From Oleiphilaceae bacterium (lineage in GTDB: Bacteria; Pseudomonadota; Gammaproteobacteria; Pseudomonadales; Oleiphilaceae): DNA of 64,000 bases. The notes under the pieces are model-generated. The model saw only the letters and a program-made list of their open reading frames with translations, made no database searches and was not told the DNA's origin. The translations under genes were made by a program, and so were the position numbers. Below, in pieces: positions 1-9,843 of the stretch. The stretch is taken from positions 558,001-622,000 of the forward strand of contig JAKVBL010000003.1 in the NCBI GenBank assembly GCA_022447365.1, written 5' to 3'. Position 1 is the stretch's first letter. Every line of letters starts with the position of its first letter.

Positions 1-209
1 CACAAGCATTGGATAAAAAGTGCGGAAATAGCGTGGCAATATATTTACAGGCTTTACCAAACTTTTTAGAAAGAATTATGGCGAAACTCAAAACAGTTCA
101 AAAATCATTGCCTCAAGATGCGGCAAGCAAAGCGAGTGATTTGAACAGTGAGTTAAAATCGCTTATTTCGTCGCTTAAGCCAAATAAGGCATTCTCGTTA
201 TTTAGCTAG
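1..209 (+). CDS. C-terminal end of an unidentified protein, cut by the window edge
   Basis: The reading frame is open from the first bases and ends with TAG at 207-209. It codes for about 68 residues ending in a Lys/Ser/Leu-rich stretch (residues such as SLKPNKAFSLFS). I do not recognise a family. A TTG at 9 could serve as a start, but nothing resembling a ribosome site precedes it, so I read it as the tail of a gene that begins outside the window. It could also be a chance frame. Confidence 0.3.
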   Translation, partial: QALDKKCGNSVAIYLQALPNFLERIMAKLKTVQKSLPQDAASKASDLNSELKSLISSLKPNKAFSLFS

Positions 210-267
210 TCAAAAGTTCATTAGTATCGCCTATCGACATACTGTGGAAGGTGTATCAGAAATGCTC

Positions 268-323
268 TTAAAACTTCTTTATTGTTGCTGCCCAACAAGA
301 AATTGATCCTCAAGAAGTTTTAA
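268..323 (+). promoter_or_regulatory. Nested hairpin in the leader of the sulfotransferase gene
   Basis: A perfect 12-bp inverted repeat (TTAAAACTTCTT at 268-279, complement at 312-323) encloses a second perfect 6-bp hairpin (282-287 with 293-298). The outer right arm ends inside the AAGGG ribosome site at 322-326, ten bases before the ATG at 333. Folding in the mRNA could therefore hide the ribosome site. No T-tract follows, so it is not an ordinary terminator. Regulation is inference. Confidence 0.45.
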
Positions 324-332
324 GGGTATCCA

Positions 333-1910
333 ATGCAACAAGAGTTTGTTCGCGCATCTCAACTTCATCAGCAAGGCAAGCTTGTTGAAGCAGAAAACAT
401 ATATCGAAGCTTATTAGATAACGATAAAGAGAATCCTCAGTTAAATGCCCGCTTAGCATCTGTTTTAGTTCAAACTAAGCGAGCTACCCAGTCTCTTTCG
501 CATTTCTCTATTGCTATTGATGGTTTGCCCGATGAAGATGCATTAATTCAGCATGCTGCCGATGTGGCAGCCAAGCTTGGTGAAAATGTATACGCGTCTA
601 AATGGATGGGTTTATTGCTTCAACGCCACCCCAATAACTTAGCGCTAGCAGGTCAATATGTCGGTGTTTTAATTGCTAATCATCAAGAGCAAGAAGCACT
701 AACTCTCGTCAACGAACTAATTAAAAAACAGCCCCAGAATCCACAGTTTCTGAACTTCAAAGGAATGGCGTTGAGCCGCTTAGGTGAGGGCGATAAAGCA
801 TATAAGTTTTTTGAAAAAGCCTTGCGACTTAATCCCGGTCAAATCGGTATCGTGCGCAATCTTATTATTCATGGAAAGGGAAAGAAGAAGCCTTTACTTG
901 ATGAGATTATTCCCCAGTATGAGCAAAAGCTTCGTCAGGGTGGTTTGCCAGCTGATGCGAAGATGAATTTGGCCTATGTTGTCAGTATGCACTATGACAA
1001 AAAAGGCGATAAGTCGATGAGTTTTGAGTATTTGAAGCAGGGTAACGACTTAAATCGTTCTGGCTACCAATATGCACATACGCAGACGCAAAGCATGTTC
1101 GCGATGCTGCAGAAAGCAATGACTCCCGAGCTGATAGAAGCGTTGGCTAATAAACCGAAGATAGAGGATGGAGCTGCTCCAATCTTTATTCTGGGCATGC
1201 CTCGTTCGGGCACTACTTTGATCGAACAGATTTTGTCGAGTCATTCAAAAGTAGGGGCTGAAGGTGAGTTAAAAACGCTTTCAGAGTGTTTTTCTAAGCA
1301 CAACGATCGCATTATGCAGAGCGACTCCGTCGATGAGATTGCGACTGCATTACACGCGGCGTTTGCAGAGTATTTAGGGCAAGTACGCGCAATGCAATCT
1401 CAGCGTGATGAGCTCTTGCCGGTCTACTTTACCGATAAGATGCCCTACAACTACATGATGAGTGCTTTTATTGCAGCAGTGTTGCCAGAGGCGAAGATCA
1501 TACATTGTACGCGTAATGCGAGTGAAACATGTTTCTCTATCTATAAACAAAACTTTAGTGGGAATCATGGCTACACAAATGATTTACGCGAGCTTGGTAT
1601 GTATTACAACCTCTATAAGCAGCATATGGAGTTGAGTACGTCTCTGTTTCCTAAGCGAATTTATGAGGCAAACTATGAAAATATGATTGCTAATTCTGAG
1701 CAGGAGATTGCGCGTCTACTCGAGTATTGTGGGCTTGAAATGGAGACAGACTGCTTAATGTTCCATAAGAACAAGCGCGCAGTACGCACCGCTTCTGTAG
1801 CGCAGGTTAGGCAGCCAATTTATAAAGATGCAGTAAAAGCATCGAAGCCATTTGAAGAGCAGCTAAAACCTTTGAATGAGGTGTTGGAGAGTGGCGAAGG
1901 ACGCTTGTAA
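333..1910 (+). CDS. TPR-repeat sulfotransferase family protein
   Basis: 525 residues. The N-terminal half (about 1-260) is built of helical tetratricopeptide-like repeats, which mediate protein contacts. From about residue 280 there is a PAPS-dependent sulfotransferase fold: the 5'-phosphosulfate loop is visible as LGMPRSGTT near residue 285, followed by EQILSSHS, and the 3'-phosphate region (CTRNASETCFSIYKQ) lies near residue 389. Such proteins transfer sulfate from PAPS to a protein or glycan; the acceptor cannot be told from sequence. The ATG at 333 follows an in-frame TAA at 321 and an AAGGG ribosome site, so the start is well fixed. The gene stands alone and converges on the cysI/DUF934 pair, sharing a terminator with it. 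Confidence 0.85.
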   Translation: MQQEFVRASQLHQQGKLVEAENIYRSLLDNDKENPQLNARLASVLVQTKRATQSLSHFSIAIDGLPDEDALIQHAADVAAKLGENVYASKWMGLLLQRHPNNLALAGQYVGVLIANHQEQEALTLVNELIKKQPQNPQFLNFKGMALSRLGEGDKAYKFFEKALRLNPGQIGIVRNLIIHGKGKKKPLLDEIIPQYEQKLRQGGLPADAKMNLAYVVSMHYDKKGDKSMSFEYLKQGNDLNRSGYQYAHTQTQSMFAMLQKAMTPELIEALANKPKIEDGAAPIFILGMPRSGTTLIEQILSSHSKVGAEGELKTLSECFSKHNDRIMQSDSVDEIATALHAAFAEYLGQVRAMQSQRDELLPVYFTDKMPYNYMMSAFIAAVLPEAKIIHCTRNASETCFSIYKQNFSGNHGYTNDLRELGMYYNLYKQHMELSTSLFPKRIYEANYENMIANSEQEIARLLEYCGLEMETDCLMFHKNKRAVRTASVAQVRQPIYKDAVKASKPFEEQLKPLNEVLESGEGRL

Positions 1911-1925
1911 GGTTTGCCAGAAAAC

Positions 1926-1956
1926 AAAAAAGCCGACTCAGATAGTCGGCTTTTTT
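1926..1956. terminator. Bidirectional intrinsic terminator
   Basis: A6 followed by GCCGACT (1926-1938), a 5-base loop, then AGTCGGC and T6 (1944-1956). This is a perfect symmetrical hairpin with U-tracts on both strands, placed between the convergent sulfotransferase gene and the DUF934 gene, so it can end both transcripts. Confidence 0.93.
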
Positions 1957-1973
1957 GTGCTGAGCAACAAAGA

Positions 1974-2456
1974 CTAACGACGTCTAAACAAAGGCGTAGG
2001 TTGCTCGTTAGACGCTTGATAAGCTTCTGTAAATTCGCCAAGAGAAGATAGCGCGAGCTCTGTATCGACATCGTCACGCATATCAAAGGCATTAAAACCG
2101 CAACGCTTAAGGTATGACAACTGGTCCAGCAGTACGTCACCGATTGCGCGAAGTTCGCCTTCAAAGTTCAAACGCTCGCGAGCATAACGTGCAATTGAAT
2201 AGCCACGACCATCCATAAATTTAGGAAAGTTAATCGCGATAACTGGCAAAGTTTTCGCTGTTTCGGGTAGCTCTTCTGGTTGCTCTTCACTGTCGATCCA
2301 GATGCCCACGTTTCCAGCATTAAGAACAGCTTCTCGGTTCGCCATAAAAAACGCCATCGGTACGATGGTGTTTGCTTTTACGTCACCTTCGTAGTCTTTT
2401 GCAAGCAACTCAAAAGTATTTGCTTGATCGCCGGTAAGATTAATCAGCTTTGGCAT
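1974..2456 (-). CDS. DUF934 protein, sulfite reductase partner
   Basis: About 160 residues, beginning MPKLINLTGD. I chose the ATG at 2456, not the longer frame from 2546, because the DUF934 family starts this way and the longer frame only reads through the 3' end of cysI. Conserved features include GYSIARYARERL and GELRAIGDVLLDQL near the middle. The family is regularly encoded directly downstream of CysI-type reductases in Pseudomonas and relatives and is thought to assist sulfite reduction; its biochemical role is not settled. The start overlaps the end of cysI by 17 bases, implying translational coupling. Confidence 0.85.
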   Translation of the reverse strand: MPKLINLTGDQANTFELLAKDYEGDVKANTIVPMAFFMANREAVLNAGNVGIWIDSEEQPEELPETAKTLPVIAINFPKFMDGRGYSIARYARERLNFEGELRAIGDVLLDQLSYLKRCGFNAFDMRDDVDTELALSSLGEFTEAYQASNEQPTPLFRRR

Positions 2457-4101
2457 ATACGCGCTCCTTGAATGGGTCCATGCCAATACGGCGATAAGTG
2501 TCGATGAAAAGTTCATCTTCGCTGCGATTCTCAACAAAAACATCAATCAACTTGGTGATAACATTCGGCATGTCTGCGCGCGCGAACGATGGGCCAAGGA
2601 TCTTGCCGATGGAGGCATCTCGACCTGAATCACCACCTAGGGACACTTGGTAGAACTCTTGGCCTCGCTTATCTACACCTAGTACTCCGATGTTACCAAC
2701 GTGATGGTGACCACAAGCATTCATACAGCCAGAGATGTTTAGATCGATCTCTCCTAGGTCATACAAGTAATCCATGTTGTCGAAAGTAAGCTGAATTTGC
2801 TCGGCAACCGGGATAGATTTTGCGTTGGCTAGGCCACAGAAATCACCACCAGGGCAGCAAATCATATCGGTTAACATGCCAAGGTTTGGTGTCGCGAAAC
2901 CGACGGCTTGTGCTTCTTTCCAAAGAGCATGTAATTGATCTTCACGAACGTCAGCAAGAACGAGGTTTTGATCATGGGTTACACGCACTTCTCCGAAGCT
3001 GTAGCGGTCGGCTAGATCAGCAACAATATCAACTTGGCGATCTGTAGCATCACCCGGTGGAATGCCTGTTTTCTTGAGCGTAAGCGTAACGATGCGGTAG
3101 CCATCAACTTTGTGATCGTTTGTGCAGCGTTTTATCCAGTTCGCAAAGCCTTTTGATTCTTCTTGCGCAGCGACAAACTCAGCGCAGTTGCGCTCGAGAT
3201 TCTCATAAGCTGGTGCAGTAAAGAATGCTTTTACACGTGAAATTTCTTGCTCTGTCAGCTGGTTTTCTGAGTCTTTCAGGAAAGCCCATTCAGCTTCGAC
3301 TTTCTCTTTGAAAACAGCCGGAGTAAGCGCTTTTACTAAGATCTTGATACGCGCTTTGTATTTATTGTCACGACGACCATGACGGTTGTAAACACGAAGG
3401 ATCGCTTCTAGATAGGTAAGAAGATCTTTCTCAGCAACAAAGTCATTAATCAATGAGCCGATAATCGGAGTACGACCCAAGCCGCCGCCGACAAATACTT
3501 TAAAGCCAACGTGGCCTTCAGCATTTTTTACGATTTCTAAGCCGATGTCGTGAACAGCAATCGCTGCACGATCTGCACTTGGACAAGCATTTACAGCAAT
3601 TTTGAACTTGCGAGGTAAGAACGCGTATTCAGGGTGTAAGGTTGACCACTGACGAATGATTTCGCAGTAAGGGCGCGGATCGACGACTTCATCATCGATG
3701 ACGCCAGCGAATTGGTCTGTAGTGGTGTTACGAATACAGTTGCCACTAGTTTGAATAGCATGCATTTCTACGTCAGCAAGCTGGCGAAGCATTTCTGGTA
3801 CGTCTTTAATTTCTGGCCAGTTGAACTGAACATTTTGACGTGTAGTGAAGTGCACGTAGCCTTTGTCGAAATCACGTGATAATTGCGCGAGCTTACGAAG
3901 CTGTGTGCTGTTGATCATTCCGTAAGGGATCGCAACACGAAGCATTGGCGCATGACGTTGAACGTAAAGACCGTTTTGAAGGCGCAGTGGCAAATACTCA
4001 TCTGCCGCAAGCGTGCCTGCAAAGTAACGATCGGTTTGACCTTGAAATTGGGCAACGCGCTCTTTAACAATGCGCGAATCCACTTCGTCGTAAATATACA
4101 T
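2440..4101 (-). CDS. cysI: Siroheme [4Fe-4S] nitrite/sulfite reductase
   Basis: 553 residues, the length of the Pseudomonas CysI type. It reduces sulfite to sulfide with six electrons for cysteine synthesis in the cytoplasm. The siroheme/4Fe-4S ligands are visible as CCPGGDFCG (about residue 415) and SGCMNACGHH (about residue 455). The N-terminal ferrodoxin-like half contains TTRQNVQFNWP and GNCIRNTT, typical of siroheme-binding reductases. No flavoprotein (cysJ) gene is nearby, so electrons probably come from ferredoxin or another reductase. It forms an overlapping pair with DUF934. Sulfite rather than nitrite is preferred as substrate because of that partner and the absence of nitrate genes. 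Confidence 0.88.
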   Translation of the reverse strand: MYIYDEVDSRIVKERVAQFQGQTDRYFAGTLAADEYLPLRLQNGLYVQRHAPMLRVAIPYGMINSTQLRKLAQLSRDFDKGYVHFTTRQNVQFNWPEIKDVPEMLRQLADVEMHAIQTSGNCIRNTTTDQFAGVIDDEVVDPRPYCEIIRQWSTLHPEYAFLPRKFKIAVNACPSADRAAIAVHDIGLEIVKNAEGHVGFKVFVGGGLGRTPIIGSLINDFVAEKDLLTYLEAILRVYNRHGRRDNKYKARIKILVKALTPAVFKEKVEAEWAFLKDSENQLTEQEISRVKAFFTAPAYENLERNCAEFVAAQEESKGFANWIKRCTNDHKVDGYRIVTLTLKKTGIPPGDATDRQVDIVADLADRYSFGEVRVTHDQNLVLADVREDQLHALWKEAQAVGFATPNLGMLTDMICCPGGDFCGLANAKSIPVAEQIQLTFDNMDYLYDLGEIDLNISGCMNACGHHHVGNIGVLGVDKRGQEFYQVSLGGDSGRDASIGKILGPSFARADMPNVITKLIDVFVENRSEDELFIDTYRRIGMDPFKERVYAKAD

Positions 4102-4169
4102 ACTGGCTTTTACCGTTACTGACGTAGTTATAAGTTGTAATGTTGGAGCTAATACTAGGGGCGCGATAC

Positions 4170-4200
4170 TAGCAGTTTTGATAAAGCATCAAAACTGCTA
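4170..4200. repeat. Perfect 13-bp inverted repeat between metH and cysI
   Basis: TAGCAGTTTTGAT at 4170-4182 and its exact complement at 4188-4200 with a 5-base AAAGC loop. It lies about 70-100 bases upstream of the cysI start and about 60 bases after the metH stop. Neither strand has a U-tract after it, so it is either a 3'-end stabilising stem of the metH mRNA or an operator in the cysI promoter region. Confidence 0.6.
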
Positions 4201-4258
4201 AAAACTAATAATTCTATGCGTTTTAGTAATTAAACTCTTAAAGCCGCCTCATTTTCTC

Positions 4259-7200
4259 TTAAGCGTCGTAATTGAGCACCGGCGATAGCCACTTTTCGCA
4301 TACTTCAACGCTCATATTTTTACGTTCGGCATAACGAATGACCTGATCCTTCGTTATTTTCCCAACAGAAAAGTACTTTGACTCAGGATGCGAGTAATAA
4401 AAGCCACTGACTGATGCCGCTGGCGTCATCGCGAAGTGTTCGGTGAGCTCCATGCCTACGTCTTGTTGCGCATTCAAAAGAGCAAATAGCGTTTCTTTTT
4501 CGGTGTGGTCAGGGCAAGCTGGATAGCCCGGCGCAGGACGAATGCCTTGATATTTTTCTTTGATCAGCGCTACGTTATCAAAGCTTTCTTCAGATGCATA
4601 ACCCCAATGCTCTTTGCGAACTTTTTCATGCATATACTCGGCGAATGCTTCGGCCAATCGATCAGCTAGCGCCTTGATCATAATCGCGTTGTAGTCATCA
4701 GCCGCAGCTTCGAATTCATTTGCAATCTCTTCAACGCCAAGACCCGCGGTAACTGCAAATCCTCCTATATAATCTTCAATGCCTGAATCGCTTGGTGCGA
4801 TAAAGTCAGCGAGGGACATCGTAGGGCTAAGCTGGCCTTCGACTGTTTTCTCTACCTGCTGGCGAAGGTGATGTAAGCGCGCGAGTTCTTTCGTTCGGCT
4901 TTCATCTTTGTAAACCACGACAGTATCATCATCTTCAGTCGCGGCAGGCCAGAAACCAATCACGCCACTTGCTCTGATACGTTCGTCTTCGAGCATTTCA
5001 GTTAGCATGGCTTGTGCATCGTTATAAAGACTCGTAGCCGCTTCACCAACAACCTCGTCTTTCAGGATTTTTGGAAACTTGCCTACTAAGTCCCAAGATA
5101 TGAAAAACGGTGTCCAATCAATGTAATCGACGAGTTCTTTGAGGTCGATGTTTTCAAATACTCTTGTGCCGGTAAATGCAGGCTTCGGTGCTTGATAATT
5201 GTCCCAGTTTAAAGAAACTTTGTTGTCGCATGCTTTGTCATAGCTAAGCATTGATTTCTGGCTAACTCGGTTGGCACGGCGGACGCGCACTTTCTCATAT
5301 TCGTCTCGAATGTTTGCAACAAACTCATCACGTTGGCCTTCGCTAAGTAGTGAAGTCGCAACGCTTACTGAGCGGGAAGCATCCGTTACGTAGATAACGG
5401 CATTGTTGTCGTATGCCGGTTCAATTTTAACGGCTGTGTGCGCTTTAGATGTTGTTGCACCGCCAATCATTAATGGTACGTCTAAGCCTTCGCGCTGCAT
5501 TTCTTTAGCGACGTGAACCATCTCGTCAAGCGATGGAGTGATGAGGCCGGATACACCAATCACATCAACGTTATGTTCTTTCGCTGCTGCGATGATTTTA
5601 TCGGCAGGAACCATGACACCAAGATCAATGACTTCATAGTTGTTACACTGAAGTACAACACCCACGATATTTTTGCCAATATCGTGTACGTCACCTTTAG
5701 CGGTCGCCATCAAAATTTTGCCCTTGCTCTTCTGGCCTTCGCCTTTTTCTTCTTCAATAAAAGGAACAAGGTGTGCAACAGCTTGCTTCATTACGCGTGC
5801 GCTCTTTACCACCTGTGGAAGGAACATTTTGCCCGCGCCGAATAAATCACCAACGACATTCATGCCATCCATTAATGGGCCTTCAATGACTTCAATCGGG
5901 CGATCCGCTTCTATCCGTGCTTGCTCAGTATCTTCAACGATATAAGTGGTAATACCTTTTACCAAGGCATGCTCGAGTCGTTTATTAACGGGGAGTTCTC
6001 GCCATTCGAGGTTCTCGGCTTTTGTTTCGCCGACTGCACCGCGGAACTTATCGGCGATGTCAAGCAAGCGATCCGTTGCGTCGTCACGAGTATTAAGTAC
6101 GACATCTTCAACGCGTTCTTTTAGTTCAGGGTCGATTTCATCGTAAATAACTAATTGTCCCGGGTTTACGATGCCCATATTCATTCCAGCTTTGATTGCG
6201 TGGAATAAGAAAACAGAGTGGATGGCTTCGCGCACTGCATCGTTTCCTCGGAATGAGAACGATACGTTACTCACACCACCAGAAATATTGGCGTGAGGCA
6301 GATTTTCTTTGATCCAGCGTGTTGCTTCGATGAAATCAACGGCATAGTTGTTATGCTCTTCGATACCTGTCGCGACGGCAAAGATATTTGGGTCGAAGAT
6401 GATGTCGGCTGGTGGCATACCTAAGCCAACAAGAATGTCGTAAGAGCGCTTACAAATTTCTATTTTTCGCTCGAATGTGTCAGCTTGCCCAGTTTCGTCG
6501 AAAGCCATGACGACCACGGCAGCGCCATAGCGCATACACATTGTGGCGTACTTAATAAAAGACTCTTCGCCTTCTTTTAAGCTGATCGAGTTTACGACAG
6601 CCTTACCTTGAACGTGACGCAAACCTTCTTCAATCACTTCCCACTTAGAGGAGTCAACCATGATCGGCACGCGTGCGATATCAGGTTCAGAAGCAATTAG
6701 GTTCAAGAAAACTTTCATTGCGTCGGCAGACTCAAGCATGCCTTCGTCCATGTTGATGTCGATGATTTGTGCACCATTTTCTACTTGGTCACGCGCGACA
6801 TCTAAGGCTTCTTCAAATAGCTCTTCTTTAATTAAACGCAAAAAGCGGCGAGAGCCTGTTACGTTGGTGCGTTCTCCTACGTTGATGAACAGTGAGCTTT
6901 CATCCGCAACAAAAGCTTCTAAGCCAGACAAGCGTACTTTGGGATCGATAACGGGAATTTTACGAGCAGAGTGCTTGCTTACTTTTTCAACGATGGCGGA
7001 AATATGCTCAGGAGTTGATCCGCAACAGCCACCAATAATATTGATCGAATTACTCTCAGCGAAGGTTACTATGATGTCTGCCATTTCTTCAGGTGTCTGA
7101 TCGTATTCGCCAAACTCGTTCGGTAAACCTGCATTTGGGTGTGCGCTTACATATGTTTCTGCCTTCGCTGATAGCTCTTCGATATAAGGGCGCAAGGCGT

Positions 7201-7963
7201 CAGCACCGAGCGCACAGTTAAAACCAACACTTAATGGATTACAGTGATCAACAGAATATAAGAATGCTTCTGCGGTTTGACCTGACAAGGTGCGGCCCGA
7301 GGCATCTGTGATAGTGCCGGAAATCATGATTGGCAGTTTAAAACCAGCGTCAATAAAGTATTGTTCGGTGGCGTAAATCGCAGCTTTTGCATTCAAAGTG
7401 TCGAAAATAGTTTCGATTAAGATGATGTCTGAACCGCCTTCAGATAAGGCTTTTACTGCTTCATAGTAATTGTCATAAAGTTCTTCGAATGTGACATTAC
7501 GGTAGCCCGGATTGTTCACGTCTGGGCTTATTGATGCAGTTCGAGATGTTGGGCCTACAGCGCCGGCAACAAAGCGCGGGCGAGATGGATCTTCAGCGGT
7601 TTTCTTATCAGCTTCTTCACGAGCGATGCGAGCGGCTTCAAAATTTAGCTCATACACTAACTCTTCCATGTTGTAGTCCGCTTGAGACACTTTGGTGGAG
7701 TTGAAGGTGTTGGTTTCGATAATATCGGCGCCGGCGTCCAAGTACTGTCGATGAATCTTCGCAATGGCATCGGCTTGAGTAAGGCATAAGAGGTCGTTAT
7801 TGCCCTTTACGTCTTGATCAAAGTTTTTGAAACGTTCACCACGATAATCTTCTTCGGTGAATCCGAGGCGTTGAATCATGGTTCCCATCGCACCATCGAG
7901 AATCAAAATGCGTTCATCGATTGCCTTTAATAGGGCGTCAGTGCGTAAAGCTTTGTTCGTCAT
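4259..7963 (-). CDS. metH: Cobalamin-dependent methionine synthase
   Basis: 1,234 residues, full length for MetH. It moves a methyl group from 5-methyltetrahydrofolate to homocysteine through cob(I)alamin. All four modules are visible: the homocysteine/zinc domain (GFNCALGAD and [11 protein letters not shown], about residues 1-330), the pterin-binding domain (about 355-650), the B12 domain with the base-off motif [12 protein letters not shown] near residue 757, and the C-terminal SAM-dependent reactivation domain with [15 protein letters not shown] near residue 1140. It is transcribed divergently from nfuA. No cobalamin riboswitch fits in the short region upstream. A Fe-S-dependent sulfite reductase follows it, so the neighbourhood is sulfur amino-acid metabolism. 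Confidence 0.97.
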   Translation of the reverse strand: MTNKALRTDALLKAIDERILILDGAMGTMIQRLGFTEEDYRGERFKNFDQDVKGNNDLLCLTQADAIAKIHRQYLDAGADIIETNTFNSTKVSQADYNMEELVYELNFEAARIAREEADKKTAEDPSRPRFVAGAVGPTSRTASISPDVNNPGYRNVTFEELYDNYYEAVKALSEGGSDIILIETIFDTLNAKAAIYATEQYFIDAGFKLPIMISGTITDASGRTLSGQTAEAFLYSVDHCNPLSVGFNCALGADALRPYIEELSAKAETYVSAHPNAGLPNEFGEYDQTPEEMADIIVTFAESNSINIIGGCCGSTPEHISAIVEKVSKHSARKIPVIDPKVRLSGLEAFVADESSLFINVGERTNVTGSRRFLRLIKEELFEEALDVARDQVENGAQIIDINMDEGMLESADAMKVFLNLIASEPDIARVPIMVDSSKWEVIEEGLRHVQGKAVVNSISLKEGEESFIKYATMCMRYGAAVVVMAFDETGQADTFERKIEICKRSYDILVGLGMPPADIIFDPNIFAVATGIEEHNNYAVDFIEATRWIKENLPHANISGGVSNVSFSFRGNDAVREAIHSVFLFHAIKAGMNMGIVNPGQLVIYDEIDPELKERVEDVVLNTRDDATDRLLDIADKFRGAVGETKAENLEWRELPVNKRLEHALVKGITTYIVEDTEQARIEADRPIEVIEGPLMDGMNVVGDLFGAGKMFLPQVVKSARVMKQAVAHLVPFIEEEKGEGQKSKGKILMATAKGDVHDIGKNIVGVVLQCNNYEVIDLGVMVPADKIIAAAKEHNVDVIGVSGLITPSLDEMVHVAKEMQREGLDVPLMIGGATTSKAHTAVKIEPAYDNNAVIYVTDASRSVSVATSLLSEGQRDEFVANIRDEYEKVRVRRANRVSQKSMLSYDKACDNKVSLNWDNYQAPKPAFTGTRVFENIDLKELVDYIDWTPFFISWDLVGKFPKILKDEVVGEAATSLYNDAQAMLTEMLEDERIRASGVIGFWPAATEDDDTVVVYKDESRTKELARLHHLRQQVEKTVEGQLSPTMSLADFIAPSDSGIEDYIGGFAVTAGLGVEEIANEFEAAADDYNAIMIKALADRLAEAFAEYMHEKVRKEHWGYASEESFDNVALIKEKYQGIRPAPGYPACPDHTEKETLFALLNAQQDVGMELTEHFAMTPAASVSGFYYSHPESKYFSVGKITKDQVIRYAERKNMSVEVCEKWLSPVLNYDA

Positions 7964-8052
7964 GCGTGTACCTGTGTGCCTAGATTCGTCGGCCTAAGAG
8001 CTCTGTATAAAGGGAGTTCGGCTATAAATTTCGCGCAATATTACCTGATTCA

Positions 8053-8082
8053 AAACTATATTGAAATATTTTGATATAGTTT
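8053..8082. promoter_or_regulatory. 9-bp inverted repeat in the metH/nfuA divergent promoter region
   Basis: AAACTATAT at 8053-8061 is matched by its exact complement ATATAGTTT at 8074-8082, with 12 bases between. It abuts the IscR-like site and is AT-rich, so it may be a dimeric regulator site or just part of the nfuA promoter. Function is inference. Confidence 0.4.
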
Positions 8083-8107
8083 ATACCTGACTAAATTACT
8101 AAGGCTT
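8083..8107 (+). promoter_or_regulatory. IscR type 1-like operator upstream of nfuA
   Basis: The 25 bases from 8083 match the E. coli type 1 IscR consensus (ATACYYGACTRWWWYAGTCRRSTAT, from memory) at 21 positions, with the left half-site ATACCTGACT perfect. The E. coli nfuA gene (formerly yhgI) is a known member of the [2Fe-2S]-IscR regulon, which supports the reading. The site lies 54 bases before the nfuA start codon. Confidence 0.65.
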
Positions 8108-8160
8108 TTATCTTGGGTCCAAAAAGCATAGAATTACGCCAAATTTTCGAGGGTATTTAT

Positions 8161-8742
8161 ATGGTTACAGTTTCCGAATCGGCACAAACCTACTTAGGGC
8201 AATTAATAGGGCGTCAAGACGAGCCTGGTATGGGCGTTCGTATGTTTGTGACGCAGCCTGGTACTAAGGGTGCTGAAACTTGCTTGGCGTACTGTAAGAA
8301 GGAAGATATTGTTCCTGATGATACGGTAGTTGAGCTTGAAGGTTTTAAATTGTACGTCGAAACTAAAAGTATTCCTTACTTGGAAGAAGCGTTTGTTGAT
8401 TACGCCGAAGAGAAAATGGGCGGGCAGTTAACGATCAAGGCTCCAAACGCAAAAATGCCACGAGTTGATGAAAACTCAAGTGTTGAAGAGCGTATTCGCT
8501 ATCTGTTAGTCACTGATATTAATCCTGGCTTGGCATCGCATGGCGGTGAAGTAAGTTTGGTTGAGCTGACTGAAGATAATGTCGCTGTACTGAAGTTTGG
8601 TGGTGGTTGTCAGGGGTGTAGTGCTGTATCAATTACACTTAAAGATGGCGTTGAGAAGCGTTTACTTGAGGTGATTCCTGAGCTCTCTGGCGTTAAAGAC
8701 TCTACTGACCATACTGTTACAGATAACGCGTATTATAAATAG
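8161..8742 (+). CDS. nfuA: Fe/S biogenesis protein NfuA
   Basis: 193 residues from the ATG at 8161, which has a CGAGGG ribosome site; an upstream in-frame start at 8113 would add 16 residues not found in the family. NfuA carries a [4Fe-4S] cluster and delivers it to apo-proteins, especially under iron limitation or oxidative stress. The N-terminal A-type-like domain has lost its cysteines, and the C-terminal Nfu domain has the cluster-binding CxxC in GGGCQGCS near residue 150. The [12 protein letters not shown] stretch is a hallmark. An IscR-like operator lies upstream. It converges with the trpD2-like gene. Confidence 0.95.
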   Translation: MVTVSESAQTYLGQLIGRQDEPGMGVRMFVTQPGTKGAETCLAYCKKEDIVPDDTVVELEGFKLYVETKSIPYLEEAFVDYAEEKMGGQLTIKAPNAKMPRVDENSSVEERIRYLLVTDINPGLASHGGEVSLVELTEDNVAVLKFGGGCQGCSAVSITLKDGVEKRLLEVIPELSGVKDSTDHTVTDNAYYK

Positions 8743-8756
8743 TCAGAGCGCTTGAA

Positions 8757-8780
8757 AAGACGTTGGCAGCCCGACGTCTT
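8757..8780. terminator. Possible bidirectional terminator after nfuA
   Basis: AAGACGT (8757-8763) pairs with ACGTCTT (8774-8780) across a 10-base loop between the convergent nfuA and trpD2-like genes. The U-tract is poor, so efficiency is uncertain. Confidence 0.4.
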
Positions 8781-8790
8781 GCGCGTTAAA

Positions 8791-9816
8791 TTAAAACCTA
8801 TCTTTTTCTCGGTCGTCCCAAGCTTTTTGTGCTTTCTCAAGCGCTTTTTCTTGGCTTATATCTTTCTCAATTTGTTTCAGTGCGATCGCCGCTGTAGATA
8901 CGACAGCAGCAACGCTATATTCGTCGTCTGTTTTCCCTCGCCAGAGCGATACCATATCTTCAAACGAAAGTTCGCTCGGCTTGACGTGACGTTTTCCAAA
9001 TAGTTTTGGCCAGGTCTCTTGGTTCAACTCTCCATTCAATAAGTTAAATGTTGTGCAGTCGTTATCTGGATTGCGTTCAATTTCGCCACCCTCTCCTTTA
9101 AGGGTGATGCAGCTTGAATAATCTAACAGTTGCGCAGCTTCTTGATGTAAAGGTAAGTAAGGAGGGTGGAAAACACCTTGAATTACATGTTCGCTATCGA
9201 GAGGGTTGATCAGTCGTGATAGTGAGTGAACAGGGGAGCGCAGCCCGAGTGTATTTCTTAAGTCAATAAGGTCGGCGAGTCTTGGGCTGATAGCTTGCAG
9301 AGGCATATAGCAGAAGTTGCCCTCATTAAGCGCACTTTCGCACTTGCTCCAGTTTTCAGCTTTTGCTAAGCCAAGTTTGTCGATGATGGTTTCGGTATAA
9401 ATGCGATTGTTTGTGTGCCCGCTGACGCCGTGCATGAAAACTCTATATCCCATGCTTGCGACTAAGTATGCGGAGTAGACAAACCAAGGGAGATGTCTGC
9501 GTTTCCCAGCATACGAAGACCAGTCTATATCAGCATTAATATGTGCAGGTGCAGCAAGAGCGTTTTTAACGGCACGAACGAAACCAGCAAGTTCTTCTGA
9601 TGTTTCTTCTTTGACGCGAATAAGCATTAAAAAAGCGCCGATCTGAATGTCTTCTACTTCGCCGTTTAGCACCATTGTCATTGCATCTAATGCTTCTTCA
9701 TACGTGAAAGAGCGGCTGCCTTTTTTGCCTTTGCCTAGTATGCGCACGTATTGCGCAAAGGGATGCTCTTCTGCGCTTTGTCTAATATTGTCATGGATAC
9801 GGACATCGTTACTCAT
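8791..9816 (-). CDS. ybiB: Anthranilate phosphoribosyltransferase-like (TrpD2/YbiB) protein
   Basis: 341 residues, the usual length for the TrpD2/YbiB family. The fold is that of a class IV glycosyltransferase/phosphoribosyltransferase. It carries VFMHGVSGHTNNRIYTE in place of the canonical TrpD substrate loop, so it is not a tryptophan enzyme; E. coli YbiB binds nucleic acid. It is the last gene of the run that starts with tusD, an order also found in Pseudomonas, which suggests a role linked to tRNA or sulfur relay rather than biosynthesis. Its own function is unproven. Confidence 0.8.
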   Translation of the reverse strand: MSNDVRIHDNIRQSAEEHPFAQYVRILGKGKKGSRSFTYEEALDAMTMVLNGEVEDIQIGAFLMLIRVKEETSEELAGFVRAVKNALAAPAHINADIDWSSYAGKRRHLPWFVYSAYLVASMGYRVFMHGVSGHTNNRIYTETIIDKLGLAKAENWSKCESALNEGNFCYMPLQAISPRLADLIDLRNTLGLRSPVHSLSRLINPLDSEHVIQGVFHPPYLPLHQEAAQLLDYSSCITLKGEGGEIERNPDNDCTTFNLLNGELNQETWPKLFGKRHVKPSELSFEDMVSLWRGKTDDEYSVAAVVSTAAIALKQIEKDISQEKALEKAQKAWDDREKDRF

Positions 9817-9843
9817 ATAAGCTACTTCCTTATTTGTATGAGG

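Noticed and set aside
5513..7100. Plus-strand frames of up to 146 codons opposite metH
   Set aside because: They lie wholly inside the metH coding sequence and have no independent features.
7964..8160. Cobalamin riboswitch before metH
   Set aside because: The region is under 200 bases, shared with the nfuA promoter, and shows no B12-box-like element.
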